From Breznakibacter sp. (GTDB lineage Bacteria > Bacteroidota > Bacteroidia > Bacteroidales > Marinilabiliaceae), in assembly GCA_018055415.1 (NCBI GenBank), contig JAGPHP010000004.1:1-43298 (forward strand): a stretch of 43,298 nucleotides of DNA. Direction: 5' to 3'. The notes below the pieces were generated by a model. The model worked only from the letters and a program-made list of their open reading frames with translations. It ran no database searches and was not told the DNA's origin. The translations under genes and the position numbers were made by a program. Of the stretch, positions 24,527-33,156 are shown piece after piece (position 1 is the stretch's first letter; each line of letters opens with the position of its first letter).

Positions 24527-25616
24527 TGATTGCAGCAGCTAGCTCCTCTCCTCTTAAATCTTTATACAAAATTGTCCCGTCTTTTCCGATAAGCAATGTG
24601 TGAGGTATAGTTTTTACTCCGTAGATGTTTGCTATTTTGCCCTCTTTATCCCAGAAGTGGTTATCCCATATCAGACCATCTTTCTGGATTGCATCCTTCC
24701 AAGCTTGCTCCTCTCTATCAAGCGAAATGCTCACAATGTCGAAGTTGTTTTTGCTGTGTTTTTTATATATAGCTACAACATTAGGACTTTCAGCACGGCA
24801 AGGCGTGCACCATGATGCCCAAAAGTCTATTAAAACAACTTTCCCTTTAAAAGAAGTTAATGTTTTACTCTCCCCTTTAAGGTTCGTGAATGTAAAATCA
24901 GGAGCTTGATTACCTACTTTAGTTAAAGCTTCAGAGGCTTCAAATGCTTCAAGCTCTTTAACTGCATTTTCGATAACCTTAACATATTCCGAATTTTTAG
25001 CTTCACCCGCTTGAAGTTTCGTTAGTAAGCTCTTAATATCTGCTAACTCTAGTTGACGCATATAAGAGACTGCTAAATAAGCACCGACATAGTTGTTGGT
25101 ATTAGCAAGCACGAATGATTTAAAGTAGTTGTTTTGTTTCTCAACCATCTCATTGTATTGATCTCTCAACTCATTCATTTTTGCAATGTTATTGCTCTCT
25201 TTCGCTTTTAGGAACTCCTCTTTTAAAGTCTGCGACTCTCTCTTTAGCGGCATTTCACTATTAAACTTAGCCCATGGTATATTTGCTTTTGATCCCTTTA
25301 TTGTCGCTTCTTCTAAAGAATCAATATCTGCTTTTATTTTAATCGCTGAGTTCTCGATAAAGAAAACAATTGGAGAGGGCTTGCCATTAATAAAGAGGAG
25401 ATGGATTTGAGGCTCGTCAACTTTGCCTTCAAATTCAAATTCACCATCTTCAATTTGGACGGTATCAATTGTGGTCACATCTCGACCTGATAATGTTTTA
25501 ACGTAGAGTTCGCCTTTTTCAAGACCTTTTATCTTACCCTCAACAACATATCCATCCTTGGGAGCACATGATGCAACTAAAGCTATTGTTAGTATTGTAT
25601 AAATAAACTTTTTCAT
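24513..25616 (-). CDS. TlpA-like thiol-disulfide oxidoreductase lipoprotein
   Basis: This 367-residue lipoprotein has the signal MKKFIYTILTIALVASC with the lipidated Cys at 17. A DUF4369-like N-terminal domain (YVVEGKIKGLEKGELYVK…) is followed by a helical middle and a TlpA/AhpC-TSA thioredoxin fold from about residue 235, with the active site FWASWCTPCRAE and the cis-Pro region KTIPHTLLIGKDG. It acts in the periplasm, reducing or shuffling disulfides; the DUF4369 part is typical of Bacteroidota. It is the last of three genes (glmM-meaB-tlpA-like) with gaps of 12 bases. Confidence 0.9.
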   Translation of the reverse strand: MKKFIYTILTIALVASCAPKDGYVVEGKIKGLEKGELYVKTLSGRDVTTIDTVQIEDGEFEFEGKVDEPQIHLLFINGKPSPIVFFIENSAIKIKADIDSLEEATIKGSKANIPWAKFNSEMPLKRESQTLKEEFLKAKESNNIAKMNELRDQYNEMVEKQNNYFKSFVLANTNNYVGAYLAVSYMRQLELADIKSLLTKLQAGEAKNSEYVKVIENAVKELEAFEASEALTKVGNQAPDFTFTNLKGESKTLTSFKGKVVLIDFWASWCTPCRAESPNVVAIYKKHSKNNFDIVSISLDREEQAWKDAIQKDGLIWDNHFWDKEGKIANIYGVKTIPHTLLIGKDGTILYKDLRGEELAAAIKSLL

Positions 25617-25628
25617 AGGTTAAATGGT

Positions 25629-26735
25629 TTAATGTTTATGTTTAAAATAGATGTTTATAAGTTCTTTTGCAGCGATGAATGAACTTTTTTTGTTTTGAAG
25701 TACCTCTAATTCAAATCGTTGAAGCTGAGATTCAATAGAAGGATTATGATAAAAACTATTACTTATTTGTTCGTTGATACTCTCGTACATCCAATACTTA
25801 GCTTGGTTGTGCCTGTTAGTTTCAAAAAAAGTATTCTCTTTTGTATGAGTGATGTAGTTTTGAATCATCACATAGATTTCTTCAATTCCAATATTGTTTA
25901 GAGATGAACAGGTTAACACTTCTGGACTCCATTGTGATGCTGGCATTGGGAACAGATGAAGCGCGCCTTTATATTGAGTTTGGGCTAATTGCGCTTTTAA
26001 TACGTTCTCACCATCGGCTTTTGTGATAGCAATGCCATCCGCCATCTCCATTATGCCTCTTTTAATACCTTGAAGCTCATCTCCTGCACCAGAGATCATG
26101 AGCAATAGAAAAAAATCGACCATTGAGTGAACTGCCGTTTCCGATTGACCAACTCCAACAGTCTCTATCAGTATTGTGTCGAATCCTGCTGCCTCGCATA
26201 ACACAATTGTTTCTCTTGTTTTTCGGGCTACACCACCAAGTGATCCAGCAGATGGGGAGGGGCGTATGTAGGCTTTAGGATGGGCCGAAAGCTGTTCCAT
26301 GCGAGTTTTATCGCCGAGAATGCTTCCTTTAGAACGCTCACTACTAGGATCAATGGCCAATACAGCAATTTTATGTCCTTTTTCAATTACATTAAGACCA
26401 AACGCTTCAATGAAGGTGCTTTTGCCAGCTCCAGGAACACCCGTGATCCCTATTCGTATTGAATTGCCTGTGTAGGGTAGGCATAGCTCTATTATCTTTT
26501 GGGCTATCTCTTGGTGCGATGGTAAAGAGCTTTCTACAAGCGTAACTGCTCTTGACAAGATTGTAATGTCACCTTTTAGAATGCCATCAACGTATTCATC
26601 GATCGATAACTCCTTTTTTTTGTTTTGGAGAAATCGTTTGGCTGCCTCAGGATTTACTGTTGGTGGCGCCTCAACGCCTTTGTTTACAGCAAGACCTTTG
26701 TACTGAGGATCATTTTCGATATGATGGTGTTCCAT
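25629..26735 (-). CDS. meaB: Methylmalonyl-CoA mutase-associated GTPase
   Basis: MeaB is the G-protein chaperone that loads and protects the B12-dependent methylmalonyl-CoA mutase. The 368-residue protein has the P-loop GITGVPGAGKSTFIE, the phrases AIDPSSERSKGSILGDKTRM and PSPSAGSLGGVARKTRE that mark the family, ETVGVGQSE, and the base-recognition motif TKAD. The first 40 or so residues, rich in charged and His residues, form an N-terminal extension. No mutase subunit is in the window, but the biotin carrier and carboxyltransferase at 30023-31901 would belong to the same propionate-methylmalonate pathway. Confidence 0.93.
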   Translation of the reverse strand: MEHHHIENDPQYKGLAVNKGVEAPPTVNPEAAKRFLQNKKKELSIDEYVDGILKGDITILSRAVTLVESSLPSHQEIAQKIIELCLPYTGNSIRIGITGVPGAGKSTFIEAFGLNVIEKGHKIAVLAIDPSSERSKGSILGDKTRMEQLSAHPKAYIRPSPSAGSLGGVARKTRETIVLCEAAGFDTILIETVGVGQSETAVHSMVDFFLLLMISGAGDELQGIKRGIMEMADGIAITKADGENVLKAQLAQTQYKGALHLFPMPASQWSPEVLTCSSLNNIGIEEIYVMIQNYITHTKENTFFETNRHNQAKYWMYESINEQISNSFYHNPSIESQLQRFELEVLQNKKSSFIAAKELINIYFKHKH

Positions 26736-26747
26736 ATTTTTAAAACT

Positions 26748-28136
26748 CTATTTAATGATATTTTTTATTGCATTAATCATATCTTGAGCCAAAGAATCTG
26801 CTTCTGATGCAGTTGGAGCTTCAGAGTATATGCGAATAATTGGTTCTGTATTTGATTTGCGAAGATGAACCCATCTGTCAGCGAAATCAATTTTTACGCC
26901 ATCGATATCATTTATACGTTCTTTTTTATAAAGTTCTTTTATAGCAATTAATACCCCATCTACGTCAATATCTGGTGTTAATTCTATCTTGTTTTTTGAC
27001 ATGAAGTAAACAGGATAGGTTGCTCTTAGTTTTGAGCAACTAAGTTTTTCATTTGCTAAATGTGTTAAGAAGAGTCCAATGCCAACTAATGCATCTCTTC
27101 CGTAATGCGACTCTGGGTATATAATGCCTCCATTGCCTTCACCACCAATTACTGCCTTCGTGGCTTTCATTGCATTTACAACATTCACTTCACCCACAGC
27201 AGCAGCGGTATAAGTACCACCATGTTTAACTGTTACATCGTTTAAGGCTCTTGTAGATGATAGATTTGAAACACTATTGCCAGGGGTGTTCTTGATAATG
27301 TAATCTGCTACAGCAACGAGGGTGTACTCTTCGCCAAACATGGATCCATCTTCATTAATTATTGCCAACCGGTCAACATCAGGGTCCACAACAAAGCCTA
27401 AATCAGCTCCTTTGCTCTTTATAAGTGAAGAAATTTCTGTTAAATGTTCGGGCAGTGGCTCTGGATTATGCGGGAATTCGCCATTAGGGGTAGTATATAA
27501 TTCTATAACTTCTCTTACACCAAGTGACTTCAGTAATTGCGGCAAAACAACACCTCCAACCGAATTTACACAATCTATAGCAACTTTTAGATTGGCCTTT
27601 CGGATGGCATCAATATTTACCAATTTAAGTCCCAAAACATGATCTATGTGTTTTTGGTTGTAACTATGGTTCTCGGATACTTTACCCAATTCATCTACTT
27701 GAGCAAAATCAAAAAGCTCTTTTTCTGCAATTTCTAGTACCTCTTCTCCATCTTTTCCTGAGAGGAACTCACCTTTGTGGTTCAATAGTTTGAGTGCATT
27801 CCATTGTTTGGGGTTATGGCTCGCTGTTAAAATGATGCCGCCGTCGGCATTTTCCCAAGTTACTGCTAGTTCAGTTGTTGGTGTGGATGCTAAACCAATG
27901 TTTACCACATCGATTCCCACTCCTTGAAGCGCTCCAATGACAAGATTTTTGCACATCTCGCCAGAGATTCTAGCATCCCTGCCAACAACAATCTTTATTT
28001 TATCTTTTTTTGATTGCTTTTTGATCCATATTCCATAAGCTGATGCAAATTTTACTAAGTCGATGGGACTCAGACCTTCACCAACTTTTCCTCCAATAGT
28101 ACCTCGTATTCCTGAGATTGATTTTATTAATGTCAT
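26748..28136 (-). CDS. glmM: Phosphoglucosamine mutase (alpha-D-phosphohexomutase)
   Basis: This 462-residue enzyme converts glucosamine-6-phosphate to glucosamine-1-phosphate for cell wall and LPS precursors. It has the phosphoserine loop TASHNPKQWNALK with S106, the Mg2+ loop DPDVDR (251-256), the sugar-binding GGEGNGG and the phosphate-binding RKSNTEPIIRIY. Family members overlap in specificity; GGEGNGG also occurs in phosphomannomutase/phosphoglucomutase, so the substrate is probable, not certain. It leads a three-gene unit with meaB and the tlpA-like gene. Confidence 0.82.
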   Translation of the reverse strand: MTLIKSISGIRGTIGGKVGEGLSPIDLVKFASAYGIWIKKQSKKDKIKIVVGRDARISGEMCKNLVIGALQGVGIDVVNIGLASTPTTELAVTWENADGGIILTASHNPKQWNALKLLNHKGEFLSGKDGEEVLEIAEKELFDFAQVDELGKVSENHSYNQKHIDHVLGLKLVNIDAIRKANLKVAIDCVNSVGGVVLPQLLKSLGVREVIELYTTPNGEFPHNPEPLPEHLTEISSLIKSKGADLGFVVDPDVDRLAIINEDGSMFGEEYTLVAVADYIIKNTPGNSVSNLSSTRALNDVTVKHGGTYTAAAVGEVNVVNAMKATKAVIGGEGNGGIIYPESHYGRDALVGIGLFLTHLANEKLSCSKLRATYPVYFMSKNKIELTPDIDVDGVLIAIKELYKKERINDIDGVKIDFADRWVHLRKSNTEPIIRIYSEAPTASEADSLAQDMINAIKNIIK

Positions 28137-28262
28137 AGCTCCTTTTTTAGTAGGAACAAAATTGCAAAAAAAGAAGGGAGTAATGAAATATTTAGAACAC
28201 CTATTTCTCTTTTTTTTGAAGATATCCTAGGGTCAGAGTCTGATGCGATAATTATTAAATAA

Positions 28263-29003
28263 CTAACCTAAAACCGAAATACGTTGAAGTTTCTCCTCTT
28301 CCAAAATTCGAATTGAACGACCATCCACCTCAATCACATTTTCTGCAACAAATGAGGATAGGGTGCGAATGGCATTGGAGGTAGTCATGTTTGAAAAATT
28401 TGCTAGGTCTTCTCTTGATATGGATACATTAAGAGTGGCACCGTCTGCCTCATAGCCATAAATTTCACGTAATAGCATTAAACTCTCAGCTAAACGTCCT
28501 CTGATGTGCTTTTGAGTGAGTGTAACCGTTCTAAAGCGCGCAAAACCCAACTCTGAGGCGAAACTTTTTATAATGTTCATGCAGAGTTTATTGTTTGTTG
28601 CCATGAGATTGAAAATAACCTCTTTTTTTATCAGAAAGATGACGCAACTTTCAATAACAACCGCCGTTGCAACATGATTTTCTTCGGCAAAGAGTGCTCT
28701 GTAGCCAATAAAACCTGGCGGATTTGCCATGCGAACAATTTGATCACGACCACCAAAACCCTCTTTGTAAATTTTCACCTTACCAGAACCTAAACATAAT
28801 AAACCAGAAGGTTTCTCTCCCTCTTTATATATGATTTGGTTTTTCTTGAAGCGAATAATAGAGTGGTTTTGCTCTAGATAGCGTTTCTCCTCCTCGGTAA
28901 GTACATCCCAGAGTAGGTGAATCTGACTAATTAAGGGTGTTGTATCAATTTCGCGTTTCTTTGTACTTGGCATTTTATGTTTTATAACATTGTTATCCGA
29001 CAT
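28263..29003 (-). CDS. Crp/Fnr-family transcription regulator
   Basis: This 246-residue regulator has a cyclic-nucleotide-binding-like domain at about residues 35-150 (IIRFKKNQIIYKEGEKPSGLL…) and a winged helix-turn-helix at about 170-230 (ISREDLANFSNMTTSNAIRTLSSF). No cysteine cluster for an Fe-S centre is seen near the N-terminus, so it is not a classic FNR; the ligand is unknown. A -7 box lies only 2 bases before ATG 29001-29003, so the true start may be the second Met (MPSTKK, ATG at 28971-28973), giving 236 residues, unless the message is nearly leaderless. It is divergent from ispE. Confidence 0.88.
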   Translation of the reverse strand: MSDNNVIKHKMPSTKKREIDTTPLISQIHLLWDVLTEEEKRYLEQNHSIIRFKKNQIIYKEGEKPSGLLCLGSGKVKIYKEGFGGRDQIVRMANPPGFIGYRALFAEENHVATAVVIESCVIFLIKKEVIFNLMATNNKLCMNIIKSFASELGFARFRTVTLTQKHIRGRLAESLMLLREIYGYEADGATLNVSISREDLANFSNMTTSNAIRTLSSFVAENVIEVDGRSIRILEEEKLQRISVLG

Positions 29004-29004
29004 G

Positions 29005-29012
29005 CAAAAATA
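29005..29012 (-). promoter_or_regulatory. -7 element adjoining the Crp/Fnr start
   Basis: On the minus strand TATTTTTG fits TAnnTTTG and lies 2 bases before the first ATG. No clear -33 is visible. Confidence 0.4.
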
Positions 29013-29071
29013 TAAAAACTCTACATATAAAAATTGTTTTTGCCCTATTATTATTCATAATTTAGACTTAT

Positions 29072-29079
29072 TAACTTTG
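29072..29079 (+). promoter_or_regulatory. -7 element for ispE
   Basis: TAACTTTG matches TAnnTTTG and would give a leader of about 38 bases before ATG 29124. The -33 region is weak. Confidence 0.45.
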
Positions 29080-29123
29080 TATGATGTAAGTTTGTGCTTG
29101 GTTAGATTATAAAATATAGGGTT

Positions 29124-29942
29124 ATGTTGCTTTTTCCCAATGCTAAAATCAATTTAGGTTTAAATGTGGTCTCAAAAAGACCTGATGGATATCATAATCT
29201 TGAAACAATCTTTTATCCAATTCCAATAAGTGATGCTCTCGAGATTATTGAAGATCCTGATGGATCAAGTAAGGGGTATCAGTTTACTTCATCTGGAATA
29301 ATTGTAAATGGTGCAGAAGAACATAATTTATGCGTTAAAGCTTATCTTTTGCTTAAGGATGAGTATGATTTGCCTAATGTAAAGATCCATTTACATAAAA
29401 CAATTCCTATGGGCGGAGGTTTGGGGGGGGGGAGTGCCGATGCTACATTTATATTGTTGGCTCTAAATCAGATGTTCAGTCTTAATTTATCAACTCAAGC
29501 ATTGAAAGATTATGCATTAAAGTTGGGTGCCGATTGTCCCTTTTTTGTTGAAAATACTCCATGTTTGGGACAAGGAGTAGGGGAGCTTTTAGAACCGATA
29601 AATCTATCATTAAAAGGGTGTTATTTTGTTTTGCTAAATCCCAATATACATGTTTCTACAGCCAATGCTTTTAGTGCTATTAAACCCAAGCAGCCGTTAG
29701 TTCGTGTAGATGAAATTATTGTAGGACCAAAAGAGAGTTGGCGTGATTTATTAGTGAATGATTTTGAGGAGAGCGTATTTCCACAATTTCCGGTGATTGA
29801 ATCGTTTAAAAAGTCGTTGTATAATGATGGAGCTTTTTATGCGTCGATGAGTGGAAGTGGGGCCTCTGTTTTTGGTCTGTTTGAGAATGTACCTGATAAA
29901 ATTTTAAATGAAAATTATATCGTTTGGAAGGGGTTTTTGTAG
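29124..29942 (+). CDS. ispE: 4-diphosphocytidyl-2-C-methyl-D-erythritol kinase
   Basis: IspE is a GHMP-family kinase of the MEP isoprenoid pathway. The 272-residue protein opens FPNAKINLGLNVVSKRPDGYH, has the GHMP ATP loop PMGGGLGGGSADAT at about residues 95-109, and the C-terminal MSGSGASVFGLF. All motifs are intact. The codons of the ATP loop contain a run of ten G's (29423-29432), odd in this AT-rich genome and prone to slippage. It is divergent from the Crp/Fnr gene and ends at a bidirectional terminator. Confidence 0.95.
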   Translation: MLLFPNAKINLGLNVVSKRPDGYHNLETIFYPIPISDALEIIEDPDGSSKGYQFTSSGIIVNGAEEHNLCVKAYLLLKDEYDLPNVKIHLHKTIPMGGGLGGGSADATFILLALNQMFSLNLSTQALKDYALKLGADCPFFVENTPCLGQGVGELLEPINLSLKGCYFVLLNPNIHVSTANAFSAIKPKQPLVRVDEIIVGPKESWRDLLVNDFEESVFPQFPVIESFKKSLYNDGAFYASMSGSGASVFGLFENVPDKILNENYIVWKGFL

Positions 29943-29967
29943 TTTTGGGCGAGATAATTAGTATAAT

Positions 29968-30002
29968 AAAAAGGGACTATCTGTGTTGGATAGTCCCTTT
30001 TT
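29968..30002. terminator. Bidirectional terminator after ispE
   Basis: A perfect 14-bp stem, AAAAAGGGACTATC (29968-29981) with GATAGTCCCTTTTT (29989-30002), has a 7-base loop and A/T tracts on both sides. It serves ispE and the converging biotin-carrier gene. Confidence 0.9.
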
Positions 30003-30022
30003 GATTACGTTATTTGAAGAAA

Positions 30023-30346
30023 CTACTCTTCTGAAATTTCCACCATTAAGTGGTTTTTTGGAATGCGTTGTCCTGGTTCTACACATATTTTGGTGATAGA
30101 ACCATCGCAAGGCATGCAAATGTTGTTATACATTTTCATAGACTCCAAAACCAGTATGCGTTCGCCCATTTTTAAAGTCTGACCCTCTTTTACATCAATG
30201 GAAATAATAGTTCCAGGAATGATTGAGATGATCTCATTTGGATTGTTGGGTTCCCAGTTTTTTCTACCGGCATATTTTTTTGTTAGTGTTGTTTTGTAAA
30301 CTCTTTTAAGAATACAAAAATCTACTAATTCTTCTTTGTTTTCCAT
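30023..30346 (-). CDS. Biotin carrier protein (biotin/lipoyl attachment domain)
   Basis: This 107-residue protein has a C-terminal biotinyl domain (about residues 38-105). The modified lysine is K71 in ESMKM, where AMKM is more usual; family phrases SIIPGTIISIDVKEGQTLKMGE and PCDGSITKICVEPGQ flank it. It carries CO2 as carboxybiotin between half-reactions of an acyl-CoA carboxylase or decarboxylase. It follows the carboxyltransferase gene by 10 bases and is the natural client of the biotin made by the operon at 1846-7587. The first 35 residues have no recognised domain. Confidence 0.9.
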   Translation of the reverse strand: MENKEELVDFCILKRVYKTTLTKKYAGRKNWEPNNPNEIISIIPGTIISIDVKEGQTLKMGERILVLESMKMYNNICMPCDGSITKICVEPGQRIPKNHLMVEISEE

Positions 30347-30356
30347 AGCCTACGAC

Positions 30357-31901
30357 TTAAAATGGTGCAATTCCATGCTTCTTATACGGACCTTTTTCTT
30401 CTTTATGCGCTGAAACTTCAAGTGCATGAAGTAAAAGTTGGCGTGTTTCAGCAGGTTCTATAACTGAATCGATATAACCCTTGGCAGCAGCCACGTATGG
30501 ATTTGCAAATTTGTCAATATACTCCTGAACTTTTATTTTTCTCATCTCTTCAGAGTTCTCAGCTTCATCGATCTCTTTCTTGAAGATGATATTTGCCGCT
30601 CCCTCTGGACCCATAACCGCAATTTCAGCTGTTGGCCAAGCAAAGTTAAAGTCAGATCCTAAGTGACGAGAGTTCATTGCGATATAACCTCCTCCATAAG
30701 CTTTTCTTAAGATAACTGTGATTTTTGGTACAGTTGCCTCTGAATAAGCGTAAAGAACTTTGGCTCCGTGACGGATAACACCAGCATGCTCTTGGTCAAC
30801 ACCAGGTAAGTAACCAGGCATATCCTCAAGTGTAACAATCGGAATTTCAAAAGCGTTACAGTAACGAATGAAACGAGCTGCTTTATCAGAGCTATCGCAA
30901 TCTAACACACCAGCTAAAACAAGTGGTTGGTTAGCGACAAAACCAATTGTTTGTCCGTTTAGACGACCAAATCCAATAACGATATTAGCCGCAAAATAGG
31001 TCATAATTTCAAAGAAGTCAGAATCATCCACAATAGCGCGAATAACCTCTCTTACGTCGTAAGGCATTCTTGGGTCTGCAGGAATGATATCTTCGATTTT
31101 ACCTTTGAATTTAGGCTCTTTTGGAGGGAATACCTTAGCTTTTTGAGTGTTATTCCAAGGGATGAAGGTGATTAATTTCTTAATCTGATCAAAACACTCT
31201 TGTTCGCTTAAAGCAAAGAAGTGTGCGCAACCAGTGATCTCTGCATGAACGCGAGCTCCACCAAGTTCTTCCATTGAGATCTTCTCTCCTAATACTGTTT
31301 CAATTACACTTGGGCCAGTGATAAACATTTTTGAAATGTTATCAACCATGAACACAAAGTCTGTAAGTGCTGGAGAATAAACAGCACCACCAGCACAAGG
31401 GCCAAGAATAACTGAAATTTGAGGGATTACACCCGAAGCTATTGTGTTGCGATAGAAAATCTCACCGTAACCAGCCAAAGAGTTAACACCTTCTTGAATA
31501 CGTGCACCACCTGAATCGTTAATACCGATAACTGGAACGCGCATCTTAAGCGCGTGATCCATAATTTTAGTGATTTTACGAGCGTGCTTCAAACCAAGTG
31601 ATCCACCTGCAACTGTAAAGTCTTGTGCATAGATACAAACTGGTGCGCCATAAATGGTACCTGTACCAATAATAACACCGTCGCCATGCAACTCTTTGTT
31701 AGCCATACCGAAGTCGCGAGCTTCATGCTCAACGAAAAGGTCATACTCAGTGAACGAGTTGGGGTCTAGAAGCGCTAAAATACGTTCGCGAGCGGGCATC
31801 TTACCCATCGCAACCTGCTTTTCGATAGCTTTTTCGCCACCACCTTGTTGCACTATTTCTTTTCTTCTGCGAAGATCAAGGATGTGCTTTTTTAATGACA
31901 T
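30357..31901 (-). CDS. Acyl-CoA carboxyltransferase subunit (propionyl/methylmalonyl-CoA type)
   Basis: This 514-residue protein has two crotonase-like carboxyltransferase halves, as in PccB and MmdA. It includes GDGVIIGTGTIYGAPVCIYAQDFTVAGGSLG, a first oxyanion region GGARIQEGVNSLAGYGEIFYRN, and the second half PGYLPGVDQEHAGVIRHGAK with YGGGYIAMNSRHLGSD. It moves CO2 between biotin and propionyl-CoA or a related acyl-CoA. No biotin carboxylase gene is present here, so this pair could be part of a Na+-linked methylmalonyl-CoA decarboxylase or of a carboxylase whose other subunit lies elsewhere. It is co-transcribed with the biotin carrier. Confidence 0.9.
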   Translation of the reverse strand: MSLKKHILDLRRRKEIVQQGGGEKAIEKQVAMGKMPARERILALLDPNSFTEYDLFVEHEARDFGMANKELHGDGVIIGTGTIYGAPVCIYAQDFTVAGGSLGLKHARKITKIMDHALKMRVPVIGINDSGGARIQEGVNSLAGYGEIFYRNTIASGVIPQISVILGPCAGGAVYSPALTDFVFMVDNISKMFITGPSVIETVLGEKISMEELGGARVHAEITGCAHFFALSEQECFDQIKKLITFIPWNNTQKAKVFPPKEPKFKGKIEDIIPADPRMPYDVREVIRAIVDDSDFFEIMTYFAANIVIGFGRLNGQTIGFVANQPLVLAGVLDCDSSDKAARFIRYCNAFEIPIVTLEDMPGYLPGVDQEHAGVIRHGAKVLYAYSEATVPKITVILRKAYGGGYIAMNSRHLGSDFNFAWPTAEIAVMGPEGAANIIFKKEIDEAENSEEMRKIKVQEYIDKFANPYVAAAKGYIDSVIEPAETRQLLLHALEVSAHKEEKGPYKKHGIAPF

Positions 31902-32060
31902 AAGTTAATAATTTAAATTAACACACTTATTATTCAAGCGTTAAAAACGCCTGTTAATCTTTATCTGGTTGTGAACTAGATAGTTAAAAATAAACGCTAA
32001 TTCCTTTAATTGAGGCGCTAAGTTATATAAAATATCTTTTTAAACCCGAAGGCACCTAAT

Positions 32061-33143
32061 TTATTTTGGTGCTCTATTATATAGGTAGATTCCTACTCCT
32101 GCAAAGACAATGTTGGGAAGCCAAACTGCAAAAAGTGGATTCGTGTTGCCACTAATTGCAAATGTCTTTGAAACTGTCATAAATAGTATATATATAAAGC
32201 TTAAGCCTATTCCAATTCCGATATGCAATCCCATGCCTCCTCTAACTTTTCGTGATGCTAGGGAAACGCCTATAAGAGTTAGTATGAATGCTGAAAATGG
32301 CGCAGCATTACGACTGTAATTCTCTATAACAAACTCTTCGATATTTCCTATTCCACGACTCCGTTGCTCGTTAATGTATCTGTTGAGTTCGATATTATTC
32401 ATCGTTTCATGAAATTTACGTTCAACCTTGAAGTCGCTTGGCCTCATATTAAGGGTGGTGTCGAGTTTTACACCCGTTTTAATCTCGGAGTCACGTCCTT
32501 CTTTAAAATTTCTAATGGTGTAGTTGTTTGCTACCCATTTATTCTTAATTGTATCGTATGTTATCGATTTGGCTGTGAGTTTGGAAACTAAGAGGTTTGC
32601 ATTAAACTTTTCTAGAGTAAAATTTGTGGCAGTTTTGGTTGTTTGATTGAATTTTCCGCCAAGATAGGCAAATACTCCTGGTGCAATTTGCATGTGAACA
32701 TTGCCTTTTGTCTCCTCTTTGCGCGTTTTTACATAGCCGTTTTCAAAATTTAGCCGAACCTTATTGGCTGGTGGAATGATAAATCCGCCAAGAATATAGG
32801 AGATGATTGCGATTATTAGTGCACCAATAAAATAGGGATACATTAAACGTTTAAAACTCACGCCACTTGAGAGTATAGCAATAATCTCGGTGTCGTAGGC
32901 CATTTTGGATGTGAAAAATATAACGGCGATAAAGACAAAGAGTGGGGTGAAGAGATTTGCAAAATAGGGGATGAAATTTAAATAGTACTCAAAAATTATC
33001 GCTTTTAACGGGGCCCCTTTTTCGGCAAAGTCATCAATCTTCTCTACAAGATCAAAAACAACTGCTATACTTATAATAAGAAGGATGGCGAAGAAAAATG
33101 TTCCTAGAAATTTTCGAACGATGTATAAATCGAGTTTTTTCAC
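32061..33143 (-). CDS. LptF/LptG (YjgP/YjgQ) family LPS export permease
   Basis: This 360-residue inner-membrane protein has three N-terminal helices, a periplasmic beta-rich domain (about 125-265) and three C-terminal helices. The family phrases DLYIVRKFLGTFFFAILL and IPPANKVRLNFENGYV are present. In the Lpt system it moves LPS to the outer membrane with LptB. The start codon is GTG at 33141-33143; no in-frame ATG fits better. It lies 13 bases after tgt, an order often seen in Bacteroidota. The 159 bases beyond its stop hold only a weak GCACC/GGTGC hairpin near the stop and the leader of the next gene. Confidence 0.9.
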   Translation of the reverse strand: MKKLDLYIVRKFLGTFFFAILLIISIAVVFDLVEKIDDFAEKGAPLKAIIFEYYLNFIPYFANLFTPLFVFIAVIFFTSKMAYDTEIIAILSSGVSFKRLMYPYFIGALIIAIISYILGGFIIPPANKVRLNFENGYVKTRKEETKGNVHMQIAPGVFAYLGGKFNQTTKTATNFTLEKFNANLLVSKLTAKSITYDTIKNKWVANNYTIRNFKEGRDSEIKTGVKLDTTLNMRPSDFKVERKFHETMNNIELNRYINEQRSRGIGNIEEFVIENYSRNAAPFSAFILTLIGVSLASRKVRGGMGLHIGIGIGLSFIYILFMTVSKTFAISGNTNPLFAVWLPNIVFAGVGIYLYNRAPK

Positions 33144-33156
33144 GTCAAAAGATTTT

